A DNA stretch of 64,000 bases from Flavobacterium salmonis (GCF_903819435.1 NZ_CAIJDP010000078.1:64221-128220), one strand, 5' to 3'; counted from the stretch's first letter, positions 35,155 to 43,469 are shown. Translations and numbers: made by a program. Notes: a model not told the origin generated them from the letters alone.

Positions 35155-35219
35155 TTAAAGTAATTTTAAATTCTATTTTTACAAAAAATTCTTACTTAAT
35201 AATTAATGTAAAAATAGTT

Positions 35220-35307
35220 ATGGCACATTTTTCAGAACAGGTACATATCAGTATAGGTAGTTTTACCCAAAACGTAGTTTATCATAATTTAGAACTGTCA
35301 CAAAAAG
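35220..35307 (+). pseudogene. Out-of-frame 5' end of vgrG
   Basis: The ATG at 35220 begins 29 codons (to Gln-Lys at 35301-35306) that look like the true VgrG N-terminus (HFSEQVHISIG to LELSQK). The frame then diverges into unrelated residues. Removing one A from the run at 35302-35306 joins it to the main frame as LELSQKMADHHHFSFVW. This is a one-base frameshift: a real mutation, a sequencing error in a homopolymer, or a slippage site. Confidence 0.75.
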
Positions 35308-37029
35308 ATGGCCGATCACCATCATTTTTCTTTTGTATGGCAATATACAGGCAAGGCGATAATCAATCCAGCAGATCAGGCAAAGGCATTGCGAACGTAT
35401 CTTGGAGATGAAGTTATCTTTACCTTTAAAAGCCTTACCGGAATCCGGTTGATGAGCAAAGGAATCATAACAGAATTATCTTCTATAGATCTTCATGGCA
35501 GTGCCGAAGGATTACATGTTACAGGTATTAGCCATACTATCGTTCTGGATGATATGAAAAAATCAAGAACCTACCAGCAAAGAGGTATGAATGATATTGT
35601 ACTGGATATTTTAGCAGAAGGTCCGGGAGAATTCTATGAAAGAGATGCTATAAAATCTACCTATCTTCAGGAGTTCAAATACATGGCTCAATATAATGAA
35701 ACCAATTTTGATTTCTTAAAACGATTGGCCAGACGTTACGGGCAATGGTTTTATTTTGACGGGATGCGAATGCAGTTCGGACAGACTAAAACCAGTAAAA
35801 TAAAACTCATCAACGGATCTTCGCTGCATGGTTTTAAAATCCAGACCAATATGGCTTCCCATAAAATTTCTTTGGGAGGGTATGATTACAATGGTGCAGC
35901 CAATATTCGTAACTCGGCAGCAAGAACCTCTTCAGGAAGTAAAGACAGTTTCTCGGCCGTTGTAGGACACAATCAGGGAACCGTTACCCAAAACGACTTA
36001 AGCAATGGAGCTTATACAACCAATGCTCAAAGCAGCGAAGAAATCGAAGAAATGGTTAAACTGCAAACAGCAGGCAGCGACGCCAATAGTGTATATTACA
36101 GTGGAACTTCTTATTTTCCGTTAGGGCTTGGACAGGTTTTCAGCATCGTAAACCAGACTGTAGAGCATGAACTTATTGTGACAGAAGTATCACACATCTC
36201 TCAGGTTCACGGAAATTACTCCTGTAATTTCAAGGCCATTCCGGCAGATGTTGCAGCACCACATTTTACAGACGTCAATGTATTTGCCAAAGCAGAAACA
36301 CAGCCAGCCAAAGTAAAAGACAATAATGACCCGGAAGGATTAGGACGTGTAAAAGTACAGTTTAACTGGGCAGGCGGAAACAATTCAAGTGAGTGGCTTC
36401 GTATGATACAGCCACATTCAGGTTCAGGAAAAGGATTTTACTTTATTCCCGAAATTGACGAAGAAGTTTTAGTAGGTTTTGAAGGCAGCAATGCACAGAA
36501 TCCGTATGTTTTGGGAGCACAATACAATGGAAGCCAATCCAGCGGTTATGCAGACGGTAAAAATAATGTAAAAGTAATTCATACGCGTAGTGGGCATATC
36601 CTAAAATTTACTGAAGACGAAAGCATCATTATCACAGATAAAATTGGCAATGAAATTCAACTGGATACTATTGGCGGAAATATCAATATTACTGCACCCA
36701 AAGTGATAACAATGAATGCTTCCAATATTATTATGAATGCCTCCGAAAATATTACTACCACTGCAGGAATGAATATTACAGAAAGTGCGGGTGTTGATAA
36801 ATCGACAAATGTTGTCGGAATACTAAATACCAGAGTTGGATTGGATAAGATTTTGTATGTGGGTGGAAATCATAATGTAAATATCGATGGAGATTTGAAT
36901 TCAGAAACTACAAAAGACCACAATCTGACTTCTGGGAGTAAGATTATTACACAAACAGAAAACGGTCATGAAATACATTCTCAAAAAGAGATAAAAAATA
37001 ACAGTAGCGAAAAAACGAAACAAAACTAA
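35308..37029 (+). CDS. VgrG-like type VI secretion spike protein
   Basis: The 573-residue frame is homologous to Bacteroidota (T6SS subtype iii) VgrG spike proteins. The gp27-like base covers about 1-325, the gp5-like OB fold about 331-410 (NDPEGLGRVKVQFNW, FIPEIDEEVLVGFEG), and a repetitive beta-helix-like C-terminus about 424-573 is rich in Asn, Ile and Thr. The true start is probably 35220 with a one-base frameshift before 35308. Without it, an ATG here would give a VgrG lacking about 29 residues. Adjacent genes look like its cargo. No tss genes are nearby. Confidence 0.9.
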   Translation: MADHHHFSFVWQYTGKAIINPADQAKALRTYLGDEVIFTFKSLTGIRLMSKGIITELSSIDLHGSAEGLHVTGISHTIVLDDMKKSRTYQQRGMNDIVLDILAEGPGEFYERDAIKSTYLQEFKYMAQYNETNFDFLKRLARRYGQWFYFDGMRMQFGQTKTSKIKLINGSSLHGFKIQTNMASHKISLGGYDYNGAANIRNSAARTSSGSKDSFSAVVGHNQGTVTQNDLSNGAYTTNAQSSEEIEEMVKLQTAGSDANSVYYSGTSYFPLGLGQVFSIVNQTVEHELIVTEVSHISQVHGNYSCNFKAIPADVAAPHFTDVNVFAKAETQPAKVKDNNDPEGLGRVKVQFNWAGGNNSSEWLRMIQPHSGSGKGFYFIPEIDEEVLVGFEGSNAQNPYVLGAQYNGSQSSGYADGKNNVKVIHTRSGHILKFTEDESIIITDKIGNEIQLDTIGGNINITAPKVITMNASNIIMNASENITTTAGMNITESAGVDKSTNVVGILNTRVGLDKILYVGGNHNVNIDGDLNSETTKDHNLTSGSKIITQTENGHEIHSQKEIKNNSSEKTKQN

Positions 37030-37033
37030 TGTC

Positions 37034-37378
37034 ATGGCAATCAGAATAATCAGTGGAATTACAATAATGGGGACAGTTGACAATTTTAGTTATGATAATT
37101 CTAAAAACAGTTCGCATTTTAGAGTAAACAACCACGAAGTAATTTACCGGGATTCTTTTGGCAATTATATGACAAGTTCTCCATGTCACATCAGAATAAA
37201 TTTTGAATACTTTAAGCTGGAAAAAATGGGAGATGAAATACAAATGTCAGATGGGACAGTGATGATAATGATGCCCAAAGAACAAATTCAGGAAATTGCT
37301 AATAAAACCTTCTATGCAGAAGAACAGTTTCATGCGATAGATTTTTTAACTTTTGAAATAATCGAAGAAAATAAATAG
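37034..37378 (+). CDS. Small protein between vgrG and putative effector
   Basis: The 114-residue soluble protein has no signal, membrane helix or recognised domain. The first 60 residues look beta-rich and the rest helical (DGTVMIMMPKEQIQEIANKTF). It starts 4 bp after the vgrG stop, and its stop directly abuts the next ATG, so all three genes are surely co-transcribed. Position suggests an adaptor or chaperone loading the effector on VgrG; this is inference only. Confidence 0.75.
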   Translation: MAIRIISGITIMGTVDNFSYDNSKNSSHFRVNNHEVIYRDSFGNYMTSSPCHIRINFEYFKLEKMGDEIQMSDGTVMIMMPKEQIQEIANKTFYAEEQFHAIDFLTFEIIEENK

Positions 37379-38677
37379 ATGTCAGAAAATATACGAGTAA
37401 AAGGAAATGTTAATATAAAAGTAGGAGGAACTACAAGATGGTATGCCAAAGAAGGAGTCGAAATTAATTCGAATGGACGTATTGATTATTTTGCACCTGA
37501 ATATAGTTATGGCGAGCCGGAAAGCCCGCTACCATCAAAGTTTGAAAAGAATGATAAAAAGGTTGTCTTTTATGAAACAGACGGACATTACAGTACAGTG
37601 TATTTGGTTTGTTTAATGTTGGGAATGAAAGAAGCTGATGCTGAAGAATTAGCAATTGCTGCTGAAGCTCCAGACACCACAATTCATAACGAAATGGATT
37701 TTGAATTGAATGATACCTGGATAAGTCCAGATTATCAGGGGCCAGTGCATTCTCTCACGGGAGGATTTCATGGTATTGAAGAATTTATGACAGCAGTAAA
37801 ATTTTTATGGCTAAAAATTGATCATAATAACCGTGAAGATTCGATACGTCAATTAGGAGAACTCCTACATAGATTTGGGGATACTTATGCACATTCTAAA
37901 TTAGATAATATAAAACCATCGAATTTAGTAGCCTATGATTTGCATTCTGGAAATAAAAATTTACCTCTTGCCATTTCTTCTTGGAAAGGACAAGGAGGTA
38001 AGGTTTTAGCAAAAGATGTAGAACCTTGGATTGTTAGAATTAATCAATATACTAAAAAATATGGTTATGATTTTTTAACAAATAAAGACTACCAACATGA
38101 AGCTTTTAATGGTAAAACATTGACTGAAGTACTTCAAGAAGTTTATTTGCTAAAGCCTACTGATAAATTTAAAATGTATGGAGGAGGGTATTTTACAACA
38201 GATCATTTTTGTTCTGATGGAGGTGAACCAGACATGATATACTTGAGACCTGATTGGTATTTAAATTATGTAAAAAATTTGGCTTGGATATTAGCATTAA
38301 AATTTCATCTTGACTCAAGTAAATTTGATCTTTCTGTTTTTAAAAAAATGACGAAATTTGCAACTGATAATAAATGTTCTTTAAAAGGAATTATTGATTA
38401 TGAAATTGCTAAAAAAAGAGGAAAAAGAGAGTTTTATATTCCTGTCTTTTATAGTAGTCCAAACAGATTCTTCGCTTCAGTGGATGCTGTTAAAAATACT
38501 GACTATTTAAAAAATGCAAAAAATGCAAAAGAATTTGCAACTAAATATATGATGTATGAAGGTAATTATCCTAAACCTTTAGAAGGAGAAGAAATAACAG
38601 ACATACTACGTGTGAAATTTAGTTTAAAAACAGAAAATTTTTTCTACTACACTAATGCCTTTAAACTAAAATTTTAA
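37379..38677 (+). CDS. Putative T6SS effector, DUF6765/zinc-phospholipase-like
   Basis: 432 residues. Residues 4-48 (IRVKGNVNIKVGGTTRWYAK and following) resemble the beta-repeat of VgrG C-termini and may dock on the spike. From about 65 the sequence looks like DUF6765/zinc phospholipase C or S1/P1 nuclease folds: DGHYSTVYLV (His70), APDTT (Asp99), VHSLTGGFH (His124) and LHRFGDTYAH (His164, Asp168, His172). Together these give a His/Asp-rich metal site. The vgrG upstream and paired membrane proteins downstream suggest a secreted, membrane-attacking toxin with immunity. No homology search was possible. Confidence 0.7.
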   Translation: MSENIRVKGNVNIKVGGTTRWYAKEGVEINSNGRIDYFAPEYSYGEPESPLPSKFEKNDKKVVFYETDGHYSTVYLVCLMLGMKEADAEELAIAAEAPDTTIHNEMDFELNDTWISPDYQGPVHSLTGGFHGIEEFMTAVKFLWLKIDHNNREDSIRQLGELLHRFGDTYAHSKLDNIKPSNLVAYDLHSGNKNLPLAISSWKGQGGKVLAKDVEPWIVRINQYTKKYGYDFLTNKDYQHEAFNGKTLTEVLQEVYLLKPTDKFKMYGGGYFTTDHFCSDGGEPDMIYLRPDWYLNYVKNLAWILALKFHLDSSKFDLSVFKKMTKFATDNKCSLKGIIDYEIAKKRGKREFYIPVFYSSPNRFFASVDAVKNTDYLKNAKNAKEFATKYMMYEGNYPKPLEGEEITDILRVKFSLKTENFFYYTNAFKLKF

Positions 38678-39082
38678 ATGAAAAAAAATATTATTATACT
38701 AATCTTAATCTTCTTTGTTCAATATTTTTTGTTAGAAGCTTTTTTTGTAAGGTTAGACGCTTATACACCTTGGAATAAAACTGGTAATCCAATGGCTTCA
38801 GCATTATCCTTTATTTTTACAATATTTTCTTGTGTTATTATGTTTGTAGTCTTAGCGCTGGAAAAACTCAATAAAACACAATTTAAAAAAATAGTTTTAT
38901 TTATTTTATTTGTACACTGTGTTCTTCATTTTTTCTGGGAAGCTTTTTTTGAGTATAATTTATTTACTGATTCAGAATCATTTGATACTTCATCAGTAAT
39001 AATTATTTTATCATATTTTCTGTTTGAATTAATTTTTACTTTTTATGTAATCAATAGATTGTATAAATCAGAAGACAAGTAG
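38678..39082 (+). CDS. Membrane protein, candidate immunity protein 1
   Basis: The 134-residue protein has four predicted transmembrane helices (about 5-24, 42-62, 70-90 and 105-128). It begins at the base after the effector stop. It is a paralogue of the next gene: the last 28 residues are nearly identical (IILSYF, FELIFTFY, NRLYKSED). Position and topology suggest an inner-membrane immunity protein against the neighbouring putative phospholipase. Very AT-rich. Confidence 0.75.
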   Translation: MKKNIIILILIFFVQYFLLEAFFVRLDAYTPWNKTGNPMASALSFIFTIFSCVIMFVVLALEKLNKTQFKKIVLFILFVHCVLHFFWEAFFEYNLFTDSESFDTSSVIIILSYFLFELIFTFYVINRLYKSEDK

Positions 39083-39087
39083 TTATA

Positions 39088-39498
39088 ATGAAAAAAATAG
39101 TATACATAGGTCTCTTAATTTTTCCGGTTCATTTTTTTGTTCTGCTTGGATTCTTTGCAAGATTAGATAATTATGTTCCAAAACATTATGAAAGAGCAGG
39201 TCATCCTATATTTGCTGTAATTGCAATTTTTATAACATTTGTCATTTATATTTTAACTATCATTCTTGTTATTATTGAAAATCGGATGAAATTTGATTAT
39301 AAAGGCATAATGATGTTTCTGGTTTTAGGTAATTGCTTACAACAGTTTTATATAAATTCTTTTTATCAATTCCGGCTATTTACTAAGACGGAAAGTTATG
39401 ATACAATAGCCAAAGTAATTATTTTATCATATTTTGTATTTGAATTAATTTTTACTTTTTATATAGTCAATAGATTGTATAAATCAGAAGATAATTAA
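39088..39498 (+). CDS. Membrane protein, candidate immunity protein 2
   Basis: The 136-residue, four-helix membrane protein is a tandem paralogue of the preceding gene, 5 bp after its stop. The central parts have diverged (for example KHYERAGHP against WNKTGNP), while the 3' ends stay almost identical in DNA, as if held by recent duplication or gene conversion. Several immunity copies beside one effector are common in T6SS loci and protect against related toxins. Confidence 0.75.
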   Translation: MKKIVYIGLLIFPVHFFVLLGFFARLDNYVPKHYERAGHPIFAVIAIFITFVIYILTIILVIIENRMKFDYKGIMMFLVLGNCLQQFYINSFYQFRLFTKTESYDTIAKVIILSYFVFELIFTFYIVNRLYKSEDN

Positions 39499-39550
39499 AC
39501 TCTAATGCAATCATATTAATATATTATCTGCCTACATTATTAGAGGTACA

Positions 39551-39558
39551 TACATTTG
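39551..39558 (+). promoter_or_regulatory. Predicted -7 box ahead of fragment/lipoprotein pair
   Basis: TACATTTG matches TAnnTTTG. Its last three bases are the TTG that is the only available start for the next reading frame, so the frame may not start there at all. Confidence 0.45.
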
Positions 39559-39966
39559 CAAAAATTTGGAGTAGAGACACATCCTATAAAGAAAAATAAA
39601 AATCACAGTACTGAGCCGATCCATACCCAAATTGCCAAAGATGCCCTTCATCCTCTTAACCCTTTGGCTTCTGAACTTGCCAAAATAGCTGTCCAGGATG
39701 TTGCCCAAAAAATTCTGGAGATCTGGAAAACAAATAGCGATCCCACAGGAGAACAACTGGCTAAATATGTGATAAACAAATATACGATACACCCTGTTTA
39801 CCAGGCTGCTGATTGGGCTAATAAAGCGGTTAATATTTGGATTGAAGAGAATGATACTATTATTCCAAGACTTCAAAGTGCTACTCCTTATGAGCATGCT
39901 GAAAAGGTAACCGAAAGAGCGATTAGTAACAAAAAAGTACAGGAAATTTTAAACTATTTTAAATGA
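39556..39966 (+). CDS. Possible toxin C-terminal fragment without ATG start
   Basis: The 136-codon frame is open only from a stop at 39541, has TTG as its sole start and contains no internal methionine. It is helical and charged with no known domain (for example LAKIAVQDVAQKILEIW). Missing Met and missing start suggest the 3' remnant of a larger gene, such as the C-terminal domain of a second VgrG-linked effector. It overlaps the following lipoprotein gene by 4 bp, the coupling expected of a toxin-immunity pair. Confidence 0.5.
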   Translation: MQKFGVETHPIKKNKNHSTEPIHTQIAKDALHPLNPLASELAKIAVQDVAQKILEIWKTNSDPTGEQLAKYVINKYTIHPVYQAADWANKAVNIWIEENDTIIPRLQSATPYEHAEKVTERAISNKKVQEILNYFK

Positions 39967-40757
39967 AACAATTAGCAATCTTACTATTGAGTACCATATT
40001 TATGCAATGTCAAACCCCAAAAAAAGAATTCATGCCAGAAACCGATTTTTATATCAGCGAACATAGTATTACTTATAAAAACAAGGAGCTACCTTTTGGT
40101 AAACCCGTAGCTGAATGGGTGAAAAATTTTGGTAAATATAGTAGAATACATCACACAAGTGTATATATTTGGGACGATTTAGGAATTTATGTTTCCGAAT
40201 CCGATAAAGATAATAGTATTGATGAACTCCATATTTTCTTTATGAATCTCGATAGTCCTTTGGGACAAATGGGTAAACTACAGGAAGCTAAAGGAAGAGT
40301 ATCTGTAGCATTTATAAAAGATAAAGATAAAGATAAAAATGTAGACCTGTATGATGAAGACTATAAAAAAGAAAAATACGAAAGAATCGAAAAAAGGAAT
40401 ACTATAGGATCCGAAGCACCAAAAAATTTCATTTATCCATTTAAAATTTATTCTAAATCTTTAAATATAGAAGGCGCAGCAGTAAAAGCGGGAATGAAAG
40501 TATGTGACATTAATAAAAAAAGAGAAGCGGCAGATTTGCCAGTTATCAAATATTATGATGCGGATCTGAATTCGAAACATGAAGACGGTTCTGTCACTAC
40601 TTTGTCAAATGGTTATTTCACTACTTTTAATGGCTTCCTGACTCCCGATGAACAAGCAAAAGCAGATTTTTATAACATCATGTACCGCCAGACCGAAGGC
40701 GAAATAGAATACATCCGTATTGTGCATGATAAAGGGCAGGAATATTTTAAATTCTAA
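39963..40757 (+). CDS. Lipoprotein, candidate immunity protein of second unit
   Basis: The 264-residue exported lipoprotein (short signal, Cys16 in FMQCQT) has a mainly beta, charged domain (about 25-110), a Lys/Asp-rich linker (KDKDKDKNVD, about 120-130) and a C-terminal half without known motif. It resembles the DUF7738-type lipoproteins seen near Bacteroidota toxins, though I am not certain. A decayed partial copy follows at 40766-40903, showing that this gene was duplicated. Probably periplasmic immunity against the product ending at 39966. Confidence 0.7.
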   Translation: MKQLAILLLSTIFMQCQTPKKEFMPETDFYISEHSITYKNKELPFGKPVAEWVKNFGKYSRIHHTSVYIWDDLGIYVSESDKDNSIDELHIFFMNLDSPLGQMGKLQEAKGRVSVAFIKDKDKDKNVDLYDEDYKKEKYERIEKRNTIGSEAPKNFIYPFKIYSKSLNIEGAAVKAGMKVCDINKKREAADLPVIKYYDADLNSKHEDGSVTTLSNGYFTTFNGFLTPDEQAKADFYNIMYRQTEGEIEYIRIVHDKGQEYFKF

Positions 40758-40765
40758 ATTTACAA

Positions 40766-40903
40766 ATGAAATATTTTTAATAATACTGTTGTGTAGTTTC
40801 TTATCGCATTGCCAAACTTCAAAAAAAGAAACAGTACAAGAAACCGATTTTTATATCAGCTAACATAGTATTACTTACAAAAATAAGAAGTTGCCATACC
40901 TTT
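40766..40903 (+). pseudogene. Decayed copy of the lipoprotein gene
   Basis: Read with a shifted frame after the ATG at 40766, the sequence gives SFLSHCQTSKKE, then ETDFYIS, a TAA stop, then HSITYKNKKLPYL and a second stop. The intact neighbour has MQCQTPKKE, ETDFYIS, Glu, HSITYKNKELPFG. So this is a 5' copy with a Glu-to-stop change, a frameshift near its start and the rest lost. It marks loss of a former tandem paralogue. Confidence 0.85.
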
Positions 40904-40906
40904 AAA

Positions 40907-40943
40907 AAAGGGTTTAGCTTTAATCAAAAAAGCTAAACCCTTT
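40907..40943. terminator. 15-bp perfect bidirectional terminator hairpin
   Basis: AAAGGGTTTAGCTTT (40907-40921) is the exact complement of AAAGCTAAACCCTTT (40929-40943), with a 7-nt loop. It separates the accessory module from the convergent GH31 gene and can terminate both. Confidence 0.85.
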
Positions 40944-40971
40944 AGTTTAAACTATTATTACTTAGGCAATA

Positions 40972-43371
40972 TTATTCTCCAATAATATGAAGTTCATTGA
41001 ATTCTTTTTCAACGATTAAGAAATGGTTTGTTTCAAAATCAAGTGCATTAAATTCAATCTTTTCATTGTCAATTTCAATTTCGGTCACTTTAAAAGGTAA
41101 TCCTATAAAGTTAATTTTGTACTTAGTGTATGGAGTTTCATATTTTCCCTCTTTGTACAACTGGATAATTACTTCTTTTTCTTTTCCGACGGTTCTAAAA
41201 GATAAAAAGCTAAAACGTCCTTTTTTGTAATCATAACCATCCTGTGCATCTTCATAAACTTCTGATTTTTCCTTTCCCATTTTGAAGTAATAATCCAGTA
41301 CAAGTTCATCAAACTCTAATTCCCCAACATATTGCTGAACCGGATATTTTGGAATAACAGACCCTGCTTTTACGAAAACCGGAATTTCATCAAATTTAGA
41401 ATCAACCCAAACTTCACGACCTCCAGTTGCAAATTCATTTGTCCAATAGTTGTACCACTCGCCTCTTGGAATATACATACGTCTTCCTATGGCATTAGGC
41501 TCCAGAATCGGGCAAACTAGTATGTGATTACCGAAGATAAATTCGTCATTGCGATAATGTGTCTGTGTATCATCCTGATCGTAGTATACCAAAGGTTTCA
41601 GCATTGGAATCCCTTCTTCGATATACTGCCAGAACATCGTATATAAATAAGGTAATAACTGATAGCGAAGACTCACAAATTTTCGTGTAATATTAATTAC
41701 TTCCTCATCAAAAGCCCAAGGTTCCTGATTTCCGTGATCACCGGAAGAATGTGTTCTACAGAAAGGATGAAAAACACCTAACTGAATCCATCGGGCATAT
41801 AATTCGCCGGTTGGCTGTTCTGCAAAGCCGCCAATATCAGAACCTGTAAAGCCCATTCCGGAAATACACATGCGCTGTACCTGAATATTGGCAATCCATA
41901 AATGTTCCCATGTTGCTACATTATCACCGGTCCATGACGAAGTATAACGCTGGGCACCAGAATAAGCTGATCTTGTAATAACAAATGGACGTTTTGGATA
42001 AGCAAATCGTTTTACACCATGGTATGTTGCTCTTGCCATTTGTGTTCCGTAAATATTATGTGCTTTTCTGTGACTGCAAGGATTTCCATCATAATCATGA
42101 CGAACATCCATAGGAAAAGTTTTATTAGGAACTTCCATAACTGCAGGTTCATTCATATCATTCCAGACTCCTTTTACACCAATATCCGAGATTAATTCTT
42201 TAAATAATCCTGCCCACCATTCGCGAACCACAGGATTGGTATAATCAGGAAAATTACATTCCCCCGGCCACACTTTTCCTTTCATATAAGGCCCATCGGC
42301 TCTTTTGCAGAAATAATCTTTCTCTAATCCTTCTTTATACACCCAGTAATCCTTGTCAATTTTGATTCCCGGATCAATGATTACAACTGTTTTAAAGCCA
42401 TCTTCGGCTAATTCAGTGACCATTTTCTTTGGATCCGGAAAATAATTTTTATTCCACGTAAAACATCGAAAACCTTCCATATAGTCAATATCAAGATAAA
42501 TGGCATCGCATGGAATCTTAAGTTCTCTGAACTTTGACGTGATTTCTTTTACTTTGCTTTCAGGATAATAACTCCATTTACATTGATGGTATCCCAAAAC
42601 CCAAAGCGGAGGTAATTCAGGTTTTCCTGTTAAGTCAGTATATGTTGTCACTACATCCTGCATTTGTGGGCCATAAACGAAATAATAATTCATTTCGCCG
42701 CCTTCTGCCCAGAAGCTTGTAACGTTTCTTCTTTCCTGGCAAAAATCAAAAAAAGTTCGGAATGTATTATCAAAGAAAATACCGTATGATTGCTTGTTAT
42801 GCAAGCCAATATAAAATGGAACAACCTTATACAAGGGTTCCTGATCTTTTTGATAAGCGTATTGATCTGTAGCAAAATTCTCAACTCTTTTGCCTTTTAA
42901 ATTCATTTGGGTGGCTTTATCACCAAGACCATAAAAACATTCACCATCTTTTGATGATTTACTCATTTTTACAATATTCCCGCCATATTCATAACTTTCT
43001 TCCCAATGAAAACCAAGTTCGTCTTCCAGAATTAAAAAGTCATTTAAATCATAAATTGACAAACGGAGATCTGTTTTTTGAATTTTGCACTTTACTTTAC
43101 TGGTTCTAATCTGAAAATAAGTTTCTTCTTCTGTCAGTTCGAGAAAGTTATATCCATGCAACTGGCTTTTATCGATAGCATACGAAAAATCGTTACTGAA
43201 ATAGCCTTTTGTAGTAAATCTAAAACGGATTAAACTATCCCTTAGAATAGTAACTTTCAGGATTACCTTATTATCAGTATTAAAAAAAACAGAATCACCC
43301 TCGTGTTCATACGACACAATTTTTGACGGATACAAATCTCCCTTATACTCTAACTGTGTATTTACAATCAT
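40972..43371 (-). CDS. GH31 alpha-glucosidase
   Basis: Hydrolyses alpha-glucosidic ends of maltodextrin or glycogen-derived oligosaccharides. The 799-residue protein has an N-terminal beta domain, a TIM barrel with the GH31 nucleophile motif GVWNDMNEP (near 403) and the acid/base motif in SSWTGDNVATW, then C-terminal beta domains. No signal peptide is visible, so it acts in the cytoplasm. It is last in the minus-strand glg run, 198 bp after glgB, with its own -7 box and a LacI-type palindrome upstream. Confidence 0.95.
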   Translation of the reverse strand: MIVNTQLEYKGDLYPSKIVSYEHEGDSVFFNTDNKVILKVTILRDSLIRFRFTTKGYFSNDFSYAIDKSQLHGYNFLELTEEETYFQIRTSKVKCKIQKTDLRLSIYDLNDFLILEDELGFHWEESYEYGGNIVKMSKSSKDGECFYGLGDKATQMNLKGKRVENFATDQYAYQKDQEPLYKVVPFYIGLHNKQSYGIFFDNTFRTFFDFCQERRNVTSFWAEGGEMNYYFVYGPQMQDVVTTYTDLTGKPELPPLWVLGYHQCKWSYYPESKVKEITSKFRELKIPCDAIYLDIDYMEGFRCFTWNKNYFPDPKKMVTELAEDGFKTVVIIDPGIKIDKDYWVYKEGLEKDYFCKRADGPYMKGKVWPGECNFPDYTNPVVREWWAGLFKELISDIGVKGVWNDMNEPAVMEVPNKTFPMDVRHDYDGNPCSHRKAHNIYGTQMARATYHGVKRFAYPKRPFVITRSAYSGAQRYTSSWTGDNVATWEHLWIANIQVQRMCISGMGFTGSDIGGFAEQPTGELYARWIQLGVFHPFCRTHSSGDHGNQEPWAFDEEVINITRKFVSLRYQLLPYLYTMFWQYIEEGIPMLKPLVYYDQDDTQTHYRNDEFIFGNHILVCPILEPNAIGRRMYIPRGEWYNYWTNEFATGGREVWVDSKFDEIPVFVKAGSVIPKYPVQQYVGELEFDELVLDYYFKMGKEKSEVYEDAQDGYDYKKGRFSFLSFRTVGKEKEVIIQLYKEGKYETPYTKYKINFIGLPFKVTEIEIDNEKIEFNALDFETNHFLIVEKEFNELHIIGE

Positions 43372-43409
43372 ATTGCTAATGAATTAATTAAACCAACATA
43401 TGTTCGTTC

Positions 43410-43417
43410 CAAACATA
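43410..43417 (-). promoter_or_regulatory. Predicted -7 box for GH31 gene
   Basis: Reads TATGTTTG on the minus strand (TAnnTTTG), about 39 bp before the ATG. The AACGAAAACGTT palindrome lies some 41 bp further upstream. Confidence 0.45.
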
Positions 43418-43457
43418 CAAAAAAACTAAGTAAGCCCCTATGATTATTAGGTTTATT

Positions 43458-43469
43458 AACGAAAACGTT
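43458..43469. promoter_or_regulatory. Possible LacI-family operator
   Basis: AACG-AAAA-CGTT is an inverted repeat of the form bound by LacI-family regulators, which control maltodextrin genes in many bacteria. It lies upstream of the GH31 promoter box. The match is short and no regulator gene is in the window. Confidence 0.3.

Noticed and set aside
35117..40970. Complete T6SS gene cluster or prophage tail
   Set aside because: Only a VgrG-like spike and cargo-like genes are present. No sheath, tube, baseplate, ClpV, capsid or integrase genes were found.
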